From contig NZ_JAGGOS010000035.1 in NCBI RefSeq assembly GCF_018614205.1, forward strand, positions 1 to 51,825: DNA of 51,825 nucleotides, given 5' to 3'. This document shows positions 32,991 through 39,786 of this stretch, piece by piece. A program made the translations under genes and the position numbers. The DNA is from Streptomyces sp. ISL-36 (GTDB taxonomy: Bacteria > Actinomycetota > Actinomycetes > Streptomycetales > Streptomycetaceae). Within the stretch, counting starts at the first letter, position 1; each line of letters opens with the position of its first letter. Below the pieces are notes generated by a model, which had not been told where the DNA came from, did no database searches, and saw nothing but the letters and a program-made list of their open reading frames with translations.

Positions 32991-33784
32991 GCGGTGTACC
33001 CCCCGTCGAGGTACAGCACCTGTCCGGTGACGAACGAGGAGGCGTCGCTGAGCAGGTAGATCAACGCCCCGGCGAAGTCCTCCGGTTCGGCCAGCCGGCC
33101 CAGCGGGACACGGGCGAGCATGGCCGCGCGGGTCGCGGTGGCCTTCTCGTCGTCCTCGTACATCCAGGCGGTCAGCTCCGAGCGGAACACCGTGGGAGCC
33201 AGCACGTTCACCCGTACTCCGGCGCTGCCCCACTCGGCGGCGAGACTGCGGCCGAGCAGGTCGACCGCGGCTTTGGACGGGCAGTATGCGGAGTAGCCGG
33301 CGGGGTGGCCCAGCCGGCCGCGGGTGGAGGACACGAGCACCACGCTGCCCCCGCCGTCGCGGCCGAGCATGTGCCGCCCCGCCGCCTGGCACATCAGCCA
33401 GGAGCCGCGGACGTTCGCCGACTGGACGGCGTCGAAGTCCTCGACCTTCATCTCGGTGATGGGCGCGACGTGGTTGGTGCCGGAGGCGACGAGCAGACCG
33501 TGCACGTCTCCGTACGTCCGCACGGCGGCCGAGAGGATCGCCTCGGCCTCGTCCGGGGTGTCCGGCCTGCGCCGGACGGTCACGACCGGTCCTGGCCCGT
33601 TCAGATCCGCGGCCAGCGCGTCGAGCTTGTCGGCGTTGCCACCGGCGAGGGTGAGACGGGCGCCCAGGGCGTTCAGCGCGCGTGCCGCCGCACTGCCGAG
33701 GGCGCCGGTGGCGCCGGTGATGACAATTGAACGCCGGTCAACTGTGAAGCGAGAAAGGGGAGAAACAGCAGGAGCGAGTGCCAC
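32984..33784 (-). CDS. SDR oxidoreductase, candidate phloroglucinol reductase
   Basis: A 266-residue classical short-chain dehydrogenase/reductase. The cofactor motif is TGATGALG (23-30), the active site is S152 with Y167-x3-K171 (YCPSK), and NVLAPTVFRSEL and TGQVLYLDGGY are normal. It would reduce phloroglucinol to dihydrophloroglucinol with NADPH, the entry step of the known reductive pathway, where the reductase is also an SDR. It is the first gene of the operon, starts at a GTG with AGGAG 7 nt upstream, and has a good promoter 51 bp further up. Substrate is inferred from the operon; many SDRs look alike. Confidence 0.85.
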   Translation of the reverse strand: MALAPAVSPLSRFTVDRRSIVITGATGALGSAAARALNALGARLTLAGGNADKLDALAADLNGPGPVVTVRRRPDTPDEAEAILSAAVRTYGDVHGLLVASGTNHVAPITEMKVEDFDAVQSANVRGSWLMCQAAGRHMLGRDGGGSVVLVSSTRGRLGHPAGYSAYCPSKAAVDLLGRSLAAEWGSAGVRVNVLAPTVFRSELTAWMYEDDEKATATRAAMLARVPLGRLAEPEDFAGALIYLLSDASSFVTGQVLYLDGGYTAC

Positions 33785-33820
33785 GAGAACTCCTAAGTTC
33801 CGTGATGCGAATCAATCGTG

Positions 33821-33831
33821 CCGGAATGCGG
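33821..33831. promoter_or_regulatory. Operator-like motif at the start site of the phloroglucinol operon
   Basis: CCGGAATGCGG overlaps the predicted transcription start (about 33828) of the minus-strand operon. It matches 9 of 11 bases of a motif that occurs twice upstream of the AAHS/Rieske operon (34960-34970, 34981-34991). The iclR gene at 34090 lies between them, so one IclR repressor may control both sides. Confidence 0.4.
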
Positions 33832-33834
33832 TTC

Positions 33835-33863
33835 AACGTAGAGGCGGCTCAGGTCATGGTCAA
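33835..33863 (-). promoter_or_regulatory. Promoter of the phloroglucinol operon
   Basis: On the minus strand TTGACC (33863-33858) and TACGTT (33840-33835) are 17 bp apart, close to the vegetative consensus. The start would fall near 33828, giving a leader of about 44 nt before the GTG at 33784. The rest of this 305-bp divergent intergenic region (to 34089) holds no further gene that I can see; the plus-strand iclR has a good GAAGGAGG site at 34076-34083. Confidence 0.6.
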
Positions 33864-34089
33864 TGGGCCGTGCGCAATCTGTTGTTCACGTGGTCCGAGG
33901 TTCTTGGCCCCCCGTACGGACGCTTCGACGTCTCGACGTGGCCGCAACCTTCTTGCACACTGACCGCCACGGCTTGGGACGAGTCGCACAGTCGCGAATC
34001 GGTGAGGGCGCCTTGGAAGACTCCTCGTACGTGAACCGCAGCATCCCGGTGAGGAGCCTTCACCGGCGGCGGACGAAGGAGGCGCCCCG

Positions 34090-34860
34090 ATGACCCGCCG
34101 CCGCAGCTCCGAGTCGGGCACCGGGCCCGTGCTCGGCCGCGCGCTGCAGATCCTCGGTGCGTTCAGCGCGAACTGCCCGGAGATGACGTTGAGCGAGCTG
34201 TCCCGGCGGTCAGGGCTGCCGGTGTCGACCGTGCACCGGATGCTCGGCGAGCTCATCGCCTGGGGAGCACTGGAGCGCGGTGACAAGGGGTGCTACCGCG
34301 TCGGCCTGCGGCTGTGGGAAGTCGCCTCCCTCGCGCCGCGCGGACAGGGCCTGCGCGAGCGGGCCCTGCCGTTCCTGGAGGACCTCTCCCAGATCACCCG
34401 GGAGAACGTTCAGCTCGCGGTGCGCGAGGGTACAGAGGTCGTCTTCGTCGAGCGCATCGCGGGGTCCGGTGCGGTGCCCGTGCTGACGCGCGTGGGCGGG
34501 CGTTTCGCCCTCACGGCCACCGGCGTCGGGCTGGTGCTGCTCGCGCATGCCCCCGCCGAGGTGCAGGAGCAGGCGCTCGCCGGCCCCCTCGAGCGTTTTA
34601 CGCCGGGCACGGTCACCGATCCGCGTGTGTTGCGGCGCATGCTGGCCGAAACGCGGACCCATGGCTACGCGGTCAGCGATCGCCAGGTCACGATGGACGC
34701 CCTGTCGGTCGCCGCCCCGGTGCACGGCAGCCGTGGTGCGGTGATCGCCGCGGTCTCGCTGGTGGTACGCCACGGCAGCACCTCCGCGCACGCGCTGGCC
34801 CGGCTCGTCTGTACCAGCGCCCGGGCGATCTCCCGCGCCATGAGCACACCGCAGATCTGA
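34090..34860 (+). CDS. IclR-family regulator
   Basis: A 256-residue IclR protein. The DNA-binding part is MTLSELSRRSGLPVSTVHRMLGELIAWGALE (about 32-62); the effector domain contains AVREGTEVVFVERIAG, VLTRVGGRFALTATGVG and the C-terminal SVAAPVHGSRGAVIAAVS. GAAGGAGG precedes the ATG. It sits between the divergent phloroglucinol operon and the downstream transporter/oxygenase operon, both of which carry a shared candidate operator. The likely effector is an aromatic compound. Confidence 0.87.
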   Translation: MTRRRSSESGTGPVLGRALQILGAFSANCPEMTLSELSRRSGLPVSTVHRMLGELIAWGALERGDKGCYRVGLRLWEVASLAPRGQGLRERALPFLEDLSQITRENVQLAVREGTEVVFVERIAGSGAVPVLTRVGGRFALTATGVGLVLLAHAPAEVQEQALAGPLERFTPGTVTDPRVLRRMLAETRTHGYAVSDRQVTMDALSVAAPVHGSRGAVIAAVSLVVRHGSTSAHALARLVCTSARAISRAMSTPQI

Positions 34861-34959
34861 ACCGTGCCGCCCCGCGCCTGACCCTCCGTACCCGCCCATG
34901 CCGTGTCGCCGGCCAAGCTCCCGCCCGGGTCCTGATGTCCGCCCGCCACGGCAGCGTGG

Positions 34960-34991
34960 CCGGCATCGGGCAGATGTTTCCCGGCATCCGG
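34960..34991. promoter_or_regulatory. Two direct copies of an 11-bp operator-like motif
   Basis: CCGGCATCGGG (34960-34970) and CCGGCATCCGG (34981-34991) are 21 bp apart, two helical turns on one face of DNA. The second copy lies in a longer inverted repeat (TTTCC 34977-34981, GGAAA 34990-34994). They fall in the 314-bp gap 34861-35174 between iclR and the AAHS gene, which holds no other gene that I recognise except a possible 14-codon leader. Confidence 0.4.
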
Positions 34992-35133
34992 AAAGACCCC
35001 TGGTGGCCCGGGGGCGCCGACCCCACGATGGTGCGCACCGGTCGACGCCCGGGGCCCGGTCCGCCGGGGCCGCACCCGCCTGACGGGCGGAGGGTGTCGC
35101 CGACCACCACGCAGTCGACAACGGAGTGCTGCC

Positions 35134-35178
35134 ATGGTTCTGCCACCCTCTTCCCCACCTCCCGGAACTCTCCGGTGA
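35134..35178 (+). other. Possible 14-codon leader reading frame
   Basis: An ATG at 35134 with GGAG 9 nt upstream (35122-35125) opens a frame MVLPPSSPPPGTLR whose TGA overlaps the GTG start of the transporter (GTGA). It may couple translation or be chance. The many prolines could slow ribosomes. Weak evidence. Confidence 0.25.
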
Positions 35179-36527
35179 CCGGCCCCTCCCTGCGCACCGC
35201 CCTCGGCGAAGGGCCGATGAGTCGCTTCCAGTGGGGTGCGATCGCGGTGTGCGTACTGCTCAACATGCTCGACGGCTTCGACGTACTCGTCATGGCCTTC
35301 ACCGGCAAAGCCGTGTCGGCGGAGTGGGAACTCAGCTCTTCCGAGCTCGGGCTGCTCCTCAGCGCGGGCCTCGTCGGCATGGCTCTGGGCGCCCTGTGCG
35401 TCGCCCCGTGGGCCGACCGGATCGGCCGCCGGCCGGTCATCCTCGGCTGCCTGACCGTGGCCGCCATCGGGATGCTGCTCTCCTCGGTCAGCCAGTCACC
35501 CGGCCAGCTCGGAGCGCTGCGTGTGCTCACTGGAGTCGGCATCGGAGGCGTCCTGGCCGGCAGCAACGTCATCGCCGGCGAGTACGCCTCCCGCCGCTGG
35601 CGCGGGCTCGCCGTCAGCCTCAACTCCACCGGCTACGCGGTCGGCGCCACTGTCGGCGGACTGCTCGCGGTCGGCATGACCGGGCAGTTGGGCTGGCGCT
35701 CGGTCTTCCTGACCGGCGGCCTGGCCACCGCTGTCGCCGTCCCGCTGGCCTACTTCTGCCTGCCCGAATCCGTGGACTTCCTGGCCTCCCGCAGGCCGAA
35801 GCGCGCCCTGGAGAGGATCAACGTTCTGGCCCGGCGCATGAGGCAGCCGCCGCTGGCGAGCCTGCCCGAGCCCACCGCCGGACCGTCCGGAGTCGGGGCC
35901 GGATTCCGCGAGCTGCTCTCACCCGCGCTGCGCCGCTCGACGCTGCTGCTGTGGTCGGCGTTCTTCCTGGTCATGGCCGGCTTCTACTTCGTGACGAGCT
36001 GGACGCCGACTTTGCTGGTCGAGGCCGGTTTGTCCGGCACCCAGGGCCTCACCGGCGGGACACTGCTCAACCTCGGCGGCATCTTCGGTGCGGCGGCGCT
36101 CGGGGTCCTCGCCGCCCGCTTCGCGCTGCGCTCCGTGCTCATCGCCTACCTGATCACCACGGCCGTGATGCTGTCGGCCTTCATCGCCTCGACGTCCTCG
36201 CTGGGGGCGGCCTTCGCCCTCGGCGCGGTGATCGGCCTGTTCGCCAACGGCTGTGTGGCCGGCCTGTACGCCCTCACCCCGGCCACGTACGGCACAGGAA
36301 TCCGGGCCACCGGACTCGGCAGCGCCCTCGCGGTCGGCCGCATCGGCGCGATCCTCGCCCCGACCGTCGCGGGCGGCATGCTCGACGCCGGCTGGACCCC
36401 GCAGAACCTCTACCTGGCCGTCAGCCTGATCTTCATCGCCACCACGGCCCTCCTCCTGCTGCTGCGTCCCGCCACGGCAGGGTGCACGGAGCCCGCCGCG
36501 GCCCCGGCCGTCGGCACCGCGCACTGA
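35175..36527 (+). CDS. MFS transporter, AAHS type
   Basis: A 450-residue 12-helix transporter. MSRFQWGAIAVCVLLNMLDG, with FDVLVMAFTGK in helix 1, is the aromatic acid:H+ symporter signature; DRIGRRPVI is the loop 2-3 motif and LPESVDFL the post-helix-6 motif. The GTG at 35175 keeps the usual short N-terminal tail before MSRFQW; the ATG at 35217 is the alternative. It is followed after 25 bp by the Rieske oxygenase gene, so it probably imports that enzyme's substrate, such as vanillate or another methoxylated benzoate. Confidence 0.87.
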   Translation: MTGPSLRTALGEGPMSRFQWGAIAVCVLLNMLDGFDVLVMAFTGKAVSAEWELSSSELGLLLSAGLVGMALGALCVAPWADRIGRRPVILGCLTVAAIGMLLSSVSQSPGQLGALRVLTGVGIGGVLAGSNVIAGEYASRRWRGLAVSLNSTGYAVGATVGGLLAVGMTGQLGWRSVFLTGGLATAVAVPLAYFCLPESVDFLASRRPKRALERINVLARRMRQPPLASLPEPTAGPSGVGAGFRELLSPALRRSTLLLWSAFFLVMAGFYFVTSWTPTLLVEAGLSGTQGLTGGTLLNLGGIFGAAALGVLAARFALRSVLIAYLITTAVMLSAFIASTSSLGAAFALGAVIGLFANGCVAGLYALTPATYGTGIRATGLGSALAVGRIGAILAPTVAGGMLDAGWTPQNLYLAVSLIFIATTALLLLLRPATAGCTEPAAAPAVGTAH

Positions 36528-36552
36528 ACGCCCCACTCCGAAGGGAACGATC

Positions 36553-37617
36553 ATGACTGCTTTCGTACGCAATCAGTGGTACGTCGCCGCCTATGGCCGC
36601 GAGGTCGGGCGCGAGCTGCTCGGACGCACAGTGCTGGGTGAGCCGATCCTGCTGTACCGCACGGAGGGCGCCCGGGCGGTGGCCATGTCCGACCGGTGCG
36701 TGCACCGCCGCTTCCCGCTCTCGCAGGCGCCGAGCCGGCTGGACGGCGACCGGGTGGTGTGCGGCTACCACGGGTTCACCTACGGCACCGACGGTGGCTG
36801 CGTCTTCGTGCCCGGCCAGCAGCGCATCCCGCGTACGGCGCGCCTGAAGACGTACCCGGTGGTCGAGCAGGACTCCTTCGTGTGGGTGTGGATCGGCGAC
36901 CGCGAGCCCGCGGACGCCCTGCCGCCCCGCGCTCCGTGGATGGACTCGACCGACTACACCGTGGTGTCGGGCATGGAGCCAATCGATGGTGACTACGGTC
37001 TGCTGGTCGACAACCTCATGGACCTCTCCCACGAGACGTACCTGCACGGCGGTTACATCGGCACGCCCGAGGTGGCCGAGACGCCCATCACCACCGAGGT
37101 CGACGACGCGGCCGGCATCGTCTACGTGAGCCGCCACATGGACGACGCCGAGTGCCCTCCGTTCTACGCCAGGTCCACGGGTATCGAGGGCCGGATCAGC
37201 CGCTGGCAGGACATCGAGTACCACGCGCCCTGTCTCTACTCGCTCCACTCGCGCATCGCGCCTGTCGGAGCGCCCGGTCCGAATCCGGACGGCAGCGACC
37301 CGCACGCCTTCCACGTGGAGGTCGTCTACGGCATCACCCCTTCGACGGAGAAGACGACGTACGACTTCTGGGCCGTGGCCCGCGACTTCGCCCTCGACGA
37401 CCAGGGCGTCACCGACTTTTTGCGCGGCAACAACCACACGGTGGTCATGCAGGACGTCGTGGCCCTCAACGTGCTGCAGAAGTCCCTGGACACCGAGGCG
37501 GCCGGCTATCAGGAGCTGAGCATCAACATCGACACCGGGGGACTCGCCGCCCGCCGTATCCTCGCCCGCCTGGCCCAGGAGGGGACCGGGACGCAGGCCC
37601 GGGCGGCGGCCCGATGA
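36553..37617 (+). CDS. Rieske oxygenase, vanillate O-demethylase-like subunit
   Basis: A 354-residue Rieske non-heme iron oxygenase alpha subunit. The Rieske cluster ligands are C49-x-H51 (RCVHRRFPLS) and C70-x2-H73 (VCGYHGFTY); the mononuclear iron site is in DNLMDLSHETYLHGG (H160, H165 and a downstream Asp). Length and the MTAFVRNQWYVAAYGREVG start match VanA. With the VanB-like reductase downstream it should demethylate vanillate, isovanillate or a related methoxybenzoate, which would deliver protocatechuate from methylated flavonoid B-rings (inference). It overlaps the next small gene by 4 bp. Confidence 0.88.
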   Translation: MTAFVRNQWYVAAYGREVGRELLGRTVLGEPILLYRTEGARAVAMSDRCVHRRFPLSQAPSRLDGDRVVCGYHGFTYGTDGGCVFVPGQQRIPRTARLKTYPVVEQDSFVWVWIGDREPADALPPRAPWMDSTDYTVVSGMEPIDGDYGLLVDNLMDLSHETYLHGGYIGTPEVAETPITTEVDDAAGIVYVSRHMDDAECPPFYARSTGIEGRISRWQDIEYHAPCLYSLHSRIAPVGAPGPNPDGSDPHAFHVEVVYGITPSTEKTTYDFWAVARDFALDDQGVTDFLRGNNHTVVMQDVVALNVLQKSLDTEAAGYQELSINIDTGGLAARRILARLAQEGTGTQARAAAR

Positions 37618-37847
37618 CCCCGCTCCACCCACCCGTCCTCTCCGGCGAGGACGTCTACCGCATCCACTGGGTGCTCGGTACCGACCGGCTGCTGGCCGTC
37701 TGTCACTGCGGTGCGCGGCGGGAGTTCGAGGACCCGGTGGGTCTGTGGGACTGGTTGCTGGGGCACCCCGAGGACCACCACCCCGGCCCGGTCCCGGAGT
37801 CCGCTCCCGCGTCCGCCCCCCAGCCTCGGCACGCGGCCTTCGCCTGA
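37614..37847 (+). CDS. Small conserved-looking protein between oxygenase and reductase
   Basis: A 77-residue protein starting in the stop codon of the oxygenase gene (ATGA overlap). It reads VYRIHWVLGTDRLLAVCHCG, then ARREFEDPVGLWDWLLGHPE, then DHHP and a Pro/Ala tail. The CHCG and HPEDHH groups could bind a metal. It is not a ferredoxin. Translational coupling and the position between the two Rieske components suggest an accessory or assembly factor. I do not recognise a named family. Confidence 0.6.
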   Translation: MTPLHPPVLSGEDVYRIHWVLGTDRLLAVCHCGARREFEDPVGLWDWLLGHPEDHHPGPVPESAPASAPQPRHAAFA

Positions 37848-37876
37848 GCTGCCCCCGGTCCGGAAAGAGAATCACC

Positions 37877-38848
37877 ATGACCATCACGAGCCCACAACGC
37901 ACCGGGGTCGAACTCGACCTGACCCTGGCGCGCAAGGAGCCCCTCGCCGAGGGCGTCGTCCGGCTCAGCCTGGCCCACCCCCGCGGCGAGCGGCTGCCCG
38001 CATGGACCCCTGGCGCCCACATCGACCTGGTGCTGGGCCCCGACCTGGTACGGCAGTACTCGCTGTGCGGCGACCCTGGGGACTCCTCCCTGCTCCAGGT
38101 GGCCGTGCTGCGCGAGCCGGAGAGCCGGGGCGGCTCCCGCTACGTGCACGACACGCTGGCCGAGGGTGACACGGTCCGGGTGAGCGGCCCCCGCAACCAC
38201 TTCCAGCTGGTCGACTCCCCCCGCTACCTGTTCATCGCCGGCGGCATCGGCATCACCCCGGTCCTGCCGATGATCGCCACCGCCGAGCAGTGGGGCGCCG
38301 ACTGGCGACTGGTATACGGCGGACGCAGCCGCGCCACGATGGCCTTCGCCGGGCACCTCACCAAGGACCACCCCGACCGGGTGGCACTGTGCCCGCAGGA
38401 CGAGACCGGCCTCCTCGATCTGGACGGGCTGCTCGGCAGCCCCGCGCCCGGCACCGTCATCTACTGCTGCGGTCCCGAGCCCCTGCTCAGCGCGGTGGAA
38501 CGGCGGTGTGCCTCCTGGCCGGAAGGCACCCTCCACATTGAGCGGTTCACGCCGAAGGGGCGGGAGGAAGACGCCTCTTCGACCCCCTTCAAGGTGGAAC
38601 TCTCGCGGAGCGGTATCACGGTGACCGTCCCACCGGACAAGACCGTCCTCCAGGCGGTCGAGGAAGCCGGCGTGCAGGTCCTGTCCTCGTGCCAGGAGGG
38701 GACCTGTGGCACCTGCGAGACCGCGGTCCTCGACGGCGTGGTGGACCACCGCGACTCCCTGCTCACCCCCGCCGAACAGGCCCGCAACGACACGATGTTC
38801 GTCTGCGTCTCGCGCGCCGCCTGCCCGCGCCTCGTCCTGGATCTGTGA
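37877..38848 (+). CDS. VanB-like oxygenase reductase
   Basis: A 323-residue phthalate-dioxygenase-reductase type protein that passes electrons from NAD(P)H to the Rieske oxygenase. The FMN-binding part has RQYSLCGDP, the NAD domain FIAGGIGITPVLPM and YCCGPEPLL, and the C-terminal plant-type [2Fe-2S] ferredoxin has C272, C277, C280 (SSCQEGTCGTCE) and C310. The order FMN-NAD-ferredoxin and the length match VanB. The start follows a GGAAAGAGA site. It closes the MFS-oxygenase-small protein-reductase operon. Confidence 0.9.
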   Translation: MTITSPQRTGVELDLTLARKEPLAEGVVRLSLAHPRGERLPAWTPGAHIDLVLGPDLVRQYSLCGDPGDSSLLQVAVLREPESRGGSRYVHDTLAEGDTVRVSGPRNHFQLVDSPRYLFIAGGIGITPVLPMIATAEQWGADWRLVYGGRSRATMAFAGHLTKDHPDRVALCPQDETGLLDLDGLLGSPAPGTVIYCCGPEPLLSAVERRCASWPEGTLHIERFTPKGREEDASSTPFKVELSRSGITVTVPPDKTVLQAVEEAGVQVLSSCQEGTCGTCETAVLDGVVDHRDSLLTPAEQARNDTMFVCVSRAACPRLVLDL

Positions 38849-38855
38849 CCCGCCG

Positions 38856-38870
38856 GCACCTCACGGGTGC
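38856..38870. terminator. Short hairpin between convergent reductase and TetR genes
   Basis: GCACC-TCACG-GGTGC forms a 5-bp stem 8 bp after the reductase stop codon, followed by GCTTTA. It could serve both convergent genes, but it is short. Confidence 0.35.
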
Positions 38871-38901
38871 GCTTTACGACAGGCTCAGCCTCCTCCGAGC
38901 G

Positions 38902-39525
38902 CTACAGCCCCTTGCCGTCGGCCGCGATCCTGCTCATCAGGCTGTCCAGGTGTGAGCGCATCACGGAGATCAAGTCGAAGGAACGCCCGCTGGCCAGCCA
39001 CTGGAGCCGTAGTCCGGCGTCGAGTGCCGCGCACTCCCGGGCGATGCTCTCATGGTTCAGGCCCGCCTTGAGTTCACCCGACTCGGCGCCGGCGCGCAGG
39101 CGGTCCGCGAGTTCCCGTACGCCCTTTTCCTGCCAGTGGGAGAAGAAGTCATGTGCTGGGTGGTCGGGAGCGGTGGCCTCAGCGCCCACCACGACGGCGA
39201 GTTCGAGGATCCCCGGCATGTTCAGCGATTCGGCGGTGTCTTCAAGGTGGCAGCGGAAGGCGTCCCGCACGGAGTCGGACACGCGTACCCACCGCTCGTC
39301 GAGCTGCTCGTGCCAGTACTGCACCACGGCCAGCAGTAGTTGCTGTTTGTCGCCAAAGTGATGGAGCAGCCCGGCGTCGGTGATCCCTGCATCGCGGGCA
39401 ACGCGGGCCAGTGAGGTCTTGCGGTAACCGTCCTGGCCGAAGCGCAGCAGCGCGGCCTCGAGGATCTGGTTGCGCCTGGCCAGCCCTGTTGCGTAGCCGC
39501 CGCGCGGCCCCCGTGGTGTCGCCAT
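38902..39525 (-). CDS. TetR-family regulator
   Basis: A 207-residue TetR protein. The helix-turn-helix is FGQDGYRKTSLARVARDAGITDAGLLHHFGDKQQLLLAVV (about 25-64); the C-terminal ligand domain is all helical. The ATG at 39525 (MATPRGPRGG) is taken; an upstream extension lacks a start signal. It is divergent from a DHA2 transporter, an arrangement like the flavonoid-responsive LmrA/QdoR-LmrB pair of Bacillus. A flavonoid effector is therefore plausible, but only by analogy. Confidence 0.87.
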   Translation of the reverse strand: MATPRGPRGGYATGLARRNQILEAALLRFGQDGYRKTSLARVARDAGITDAGLLHHFGDKQQLLLAVVQYWHEQLDERWVRVSDSVRDAFRCHLEDTAESLNMPGILELAVVVGAEATAPDHPAHDFFSHWQEKGVRELADRLRAGAESGELKAGLNHESIARECAALDAGLRLQWLASGRSFDLISVMRSHLDSLMSRIAADGKGL

Positions 39526-39616
39526 GCGGACAACCGTACTAGGTGCCCGCGCGCCGATCGTCGCCGGAAGTGTGCTGCGGCCCTGCGGACGCACCGGCGT
39601 GCGGACCACAGGGATC

Positions 39617-39636
39617 AGTGTGACTCAGGTCACACT
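39617..39636. promoter_or_regulatory. Crp-type site candidate
   Basis: AGTGTGAC-TCAG-GTCACACT is a perfect 20-bp palindrome. It contains TGTGA-N6-TCACA, the classical Crp consensus, and fits the Streptomyces form GTG-N6-GNCAC. It lies between tetR and the DHA2/glycosidase operon, 151 bp before the transporter start, and could bring global carbon control to glycoside use. Confidence 0.5.
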
Positions 39637-39643
39637 TTGAATA

Positions 39644-39659
39644 CCTAGTGCTGGCTAGG
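39644..39659. promoter_or_regulatory. TetR operator candidate
   Basis: CCTAG-TGCTGG-CTAGG is an inverted repeat, and the half-site ACCTAGT (39643-39649) recurs in opposite orientation at 39538-39544, just before the tetR start. Two sites in one divergent region fit autoregulation plus control of the transporter/glycosidase operon. Confidence 0.4.
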
Positions 39660-39786
39660 CATTGGCTTCATCATCGTCCGAAAGCGAGGGACTGATTCGA
39701 GCCTGTGGCCGGATGTGAGCCCTGGGTGACGGCATGCCGTTCCGCGCACGACCCCGACCTTCCCTGTTCGCGAAAGGAGCGGCTTC

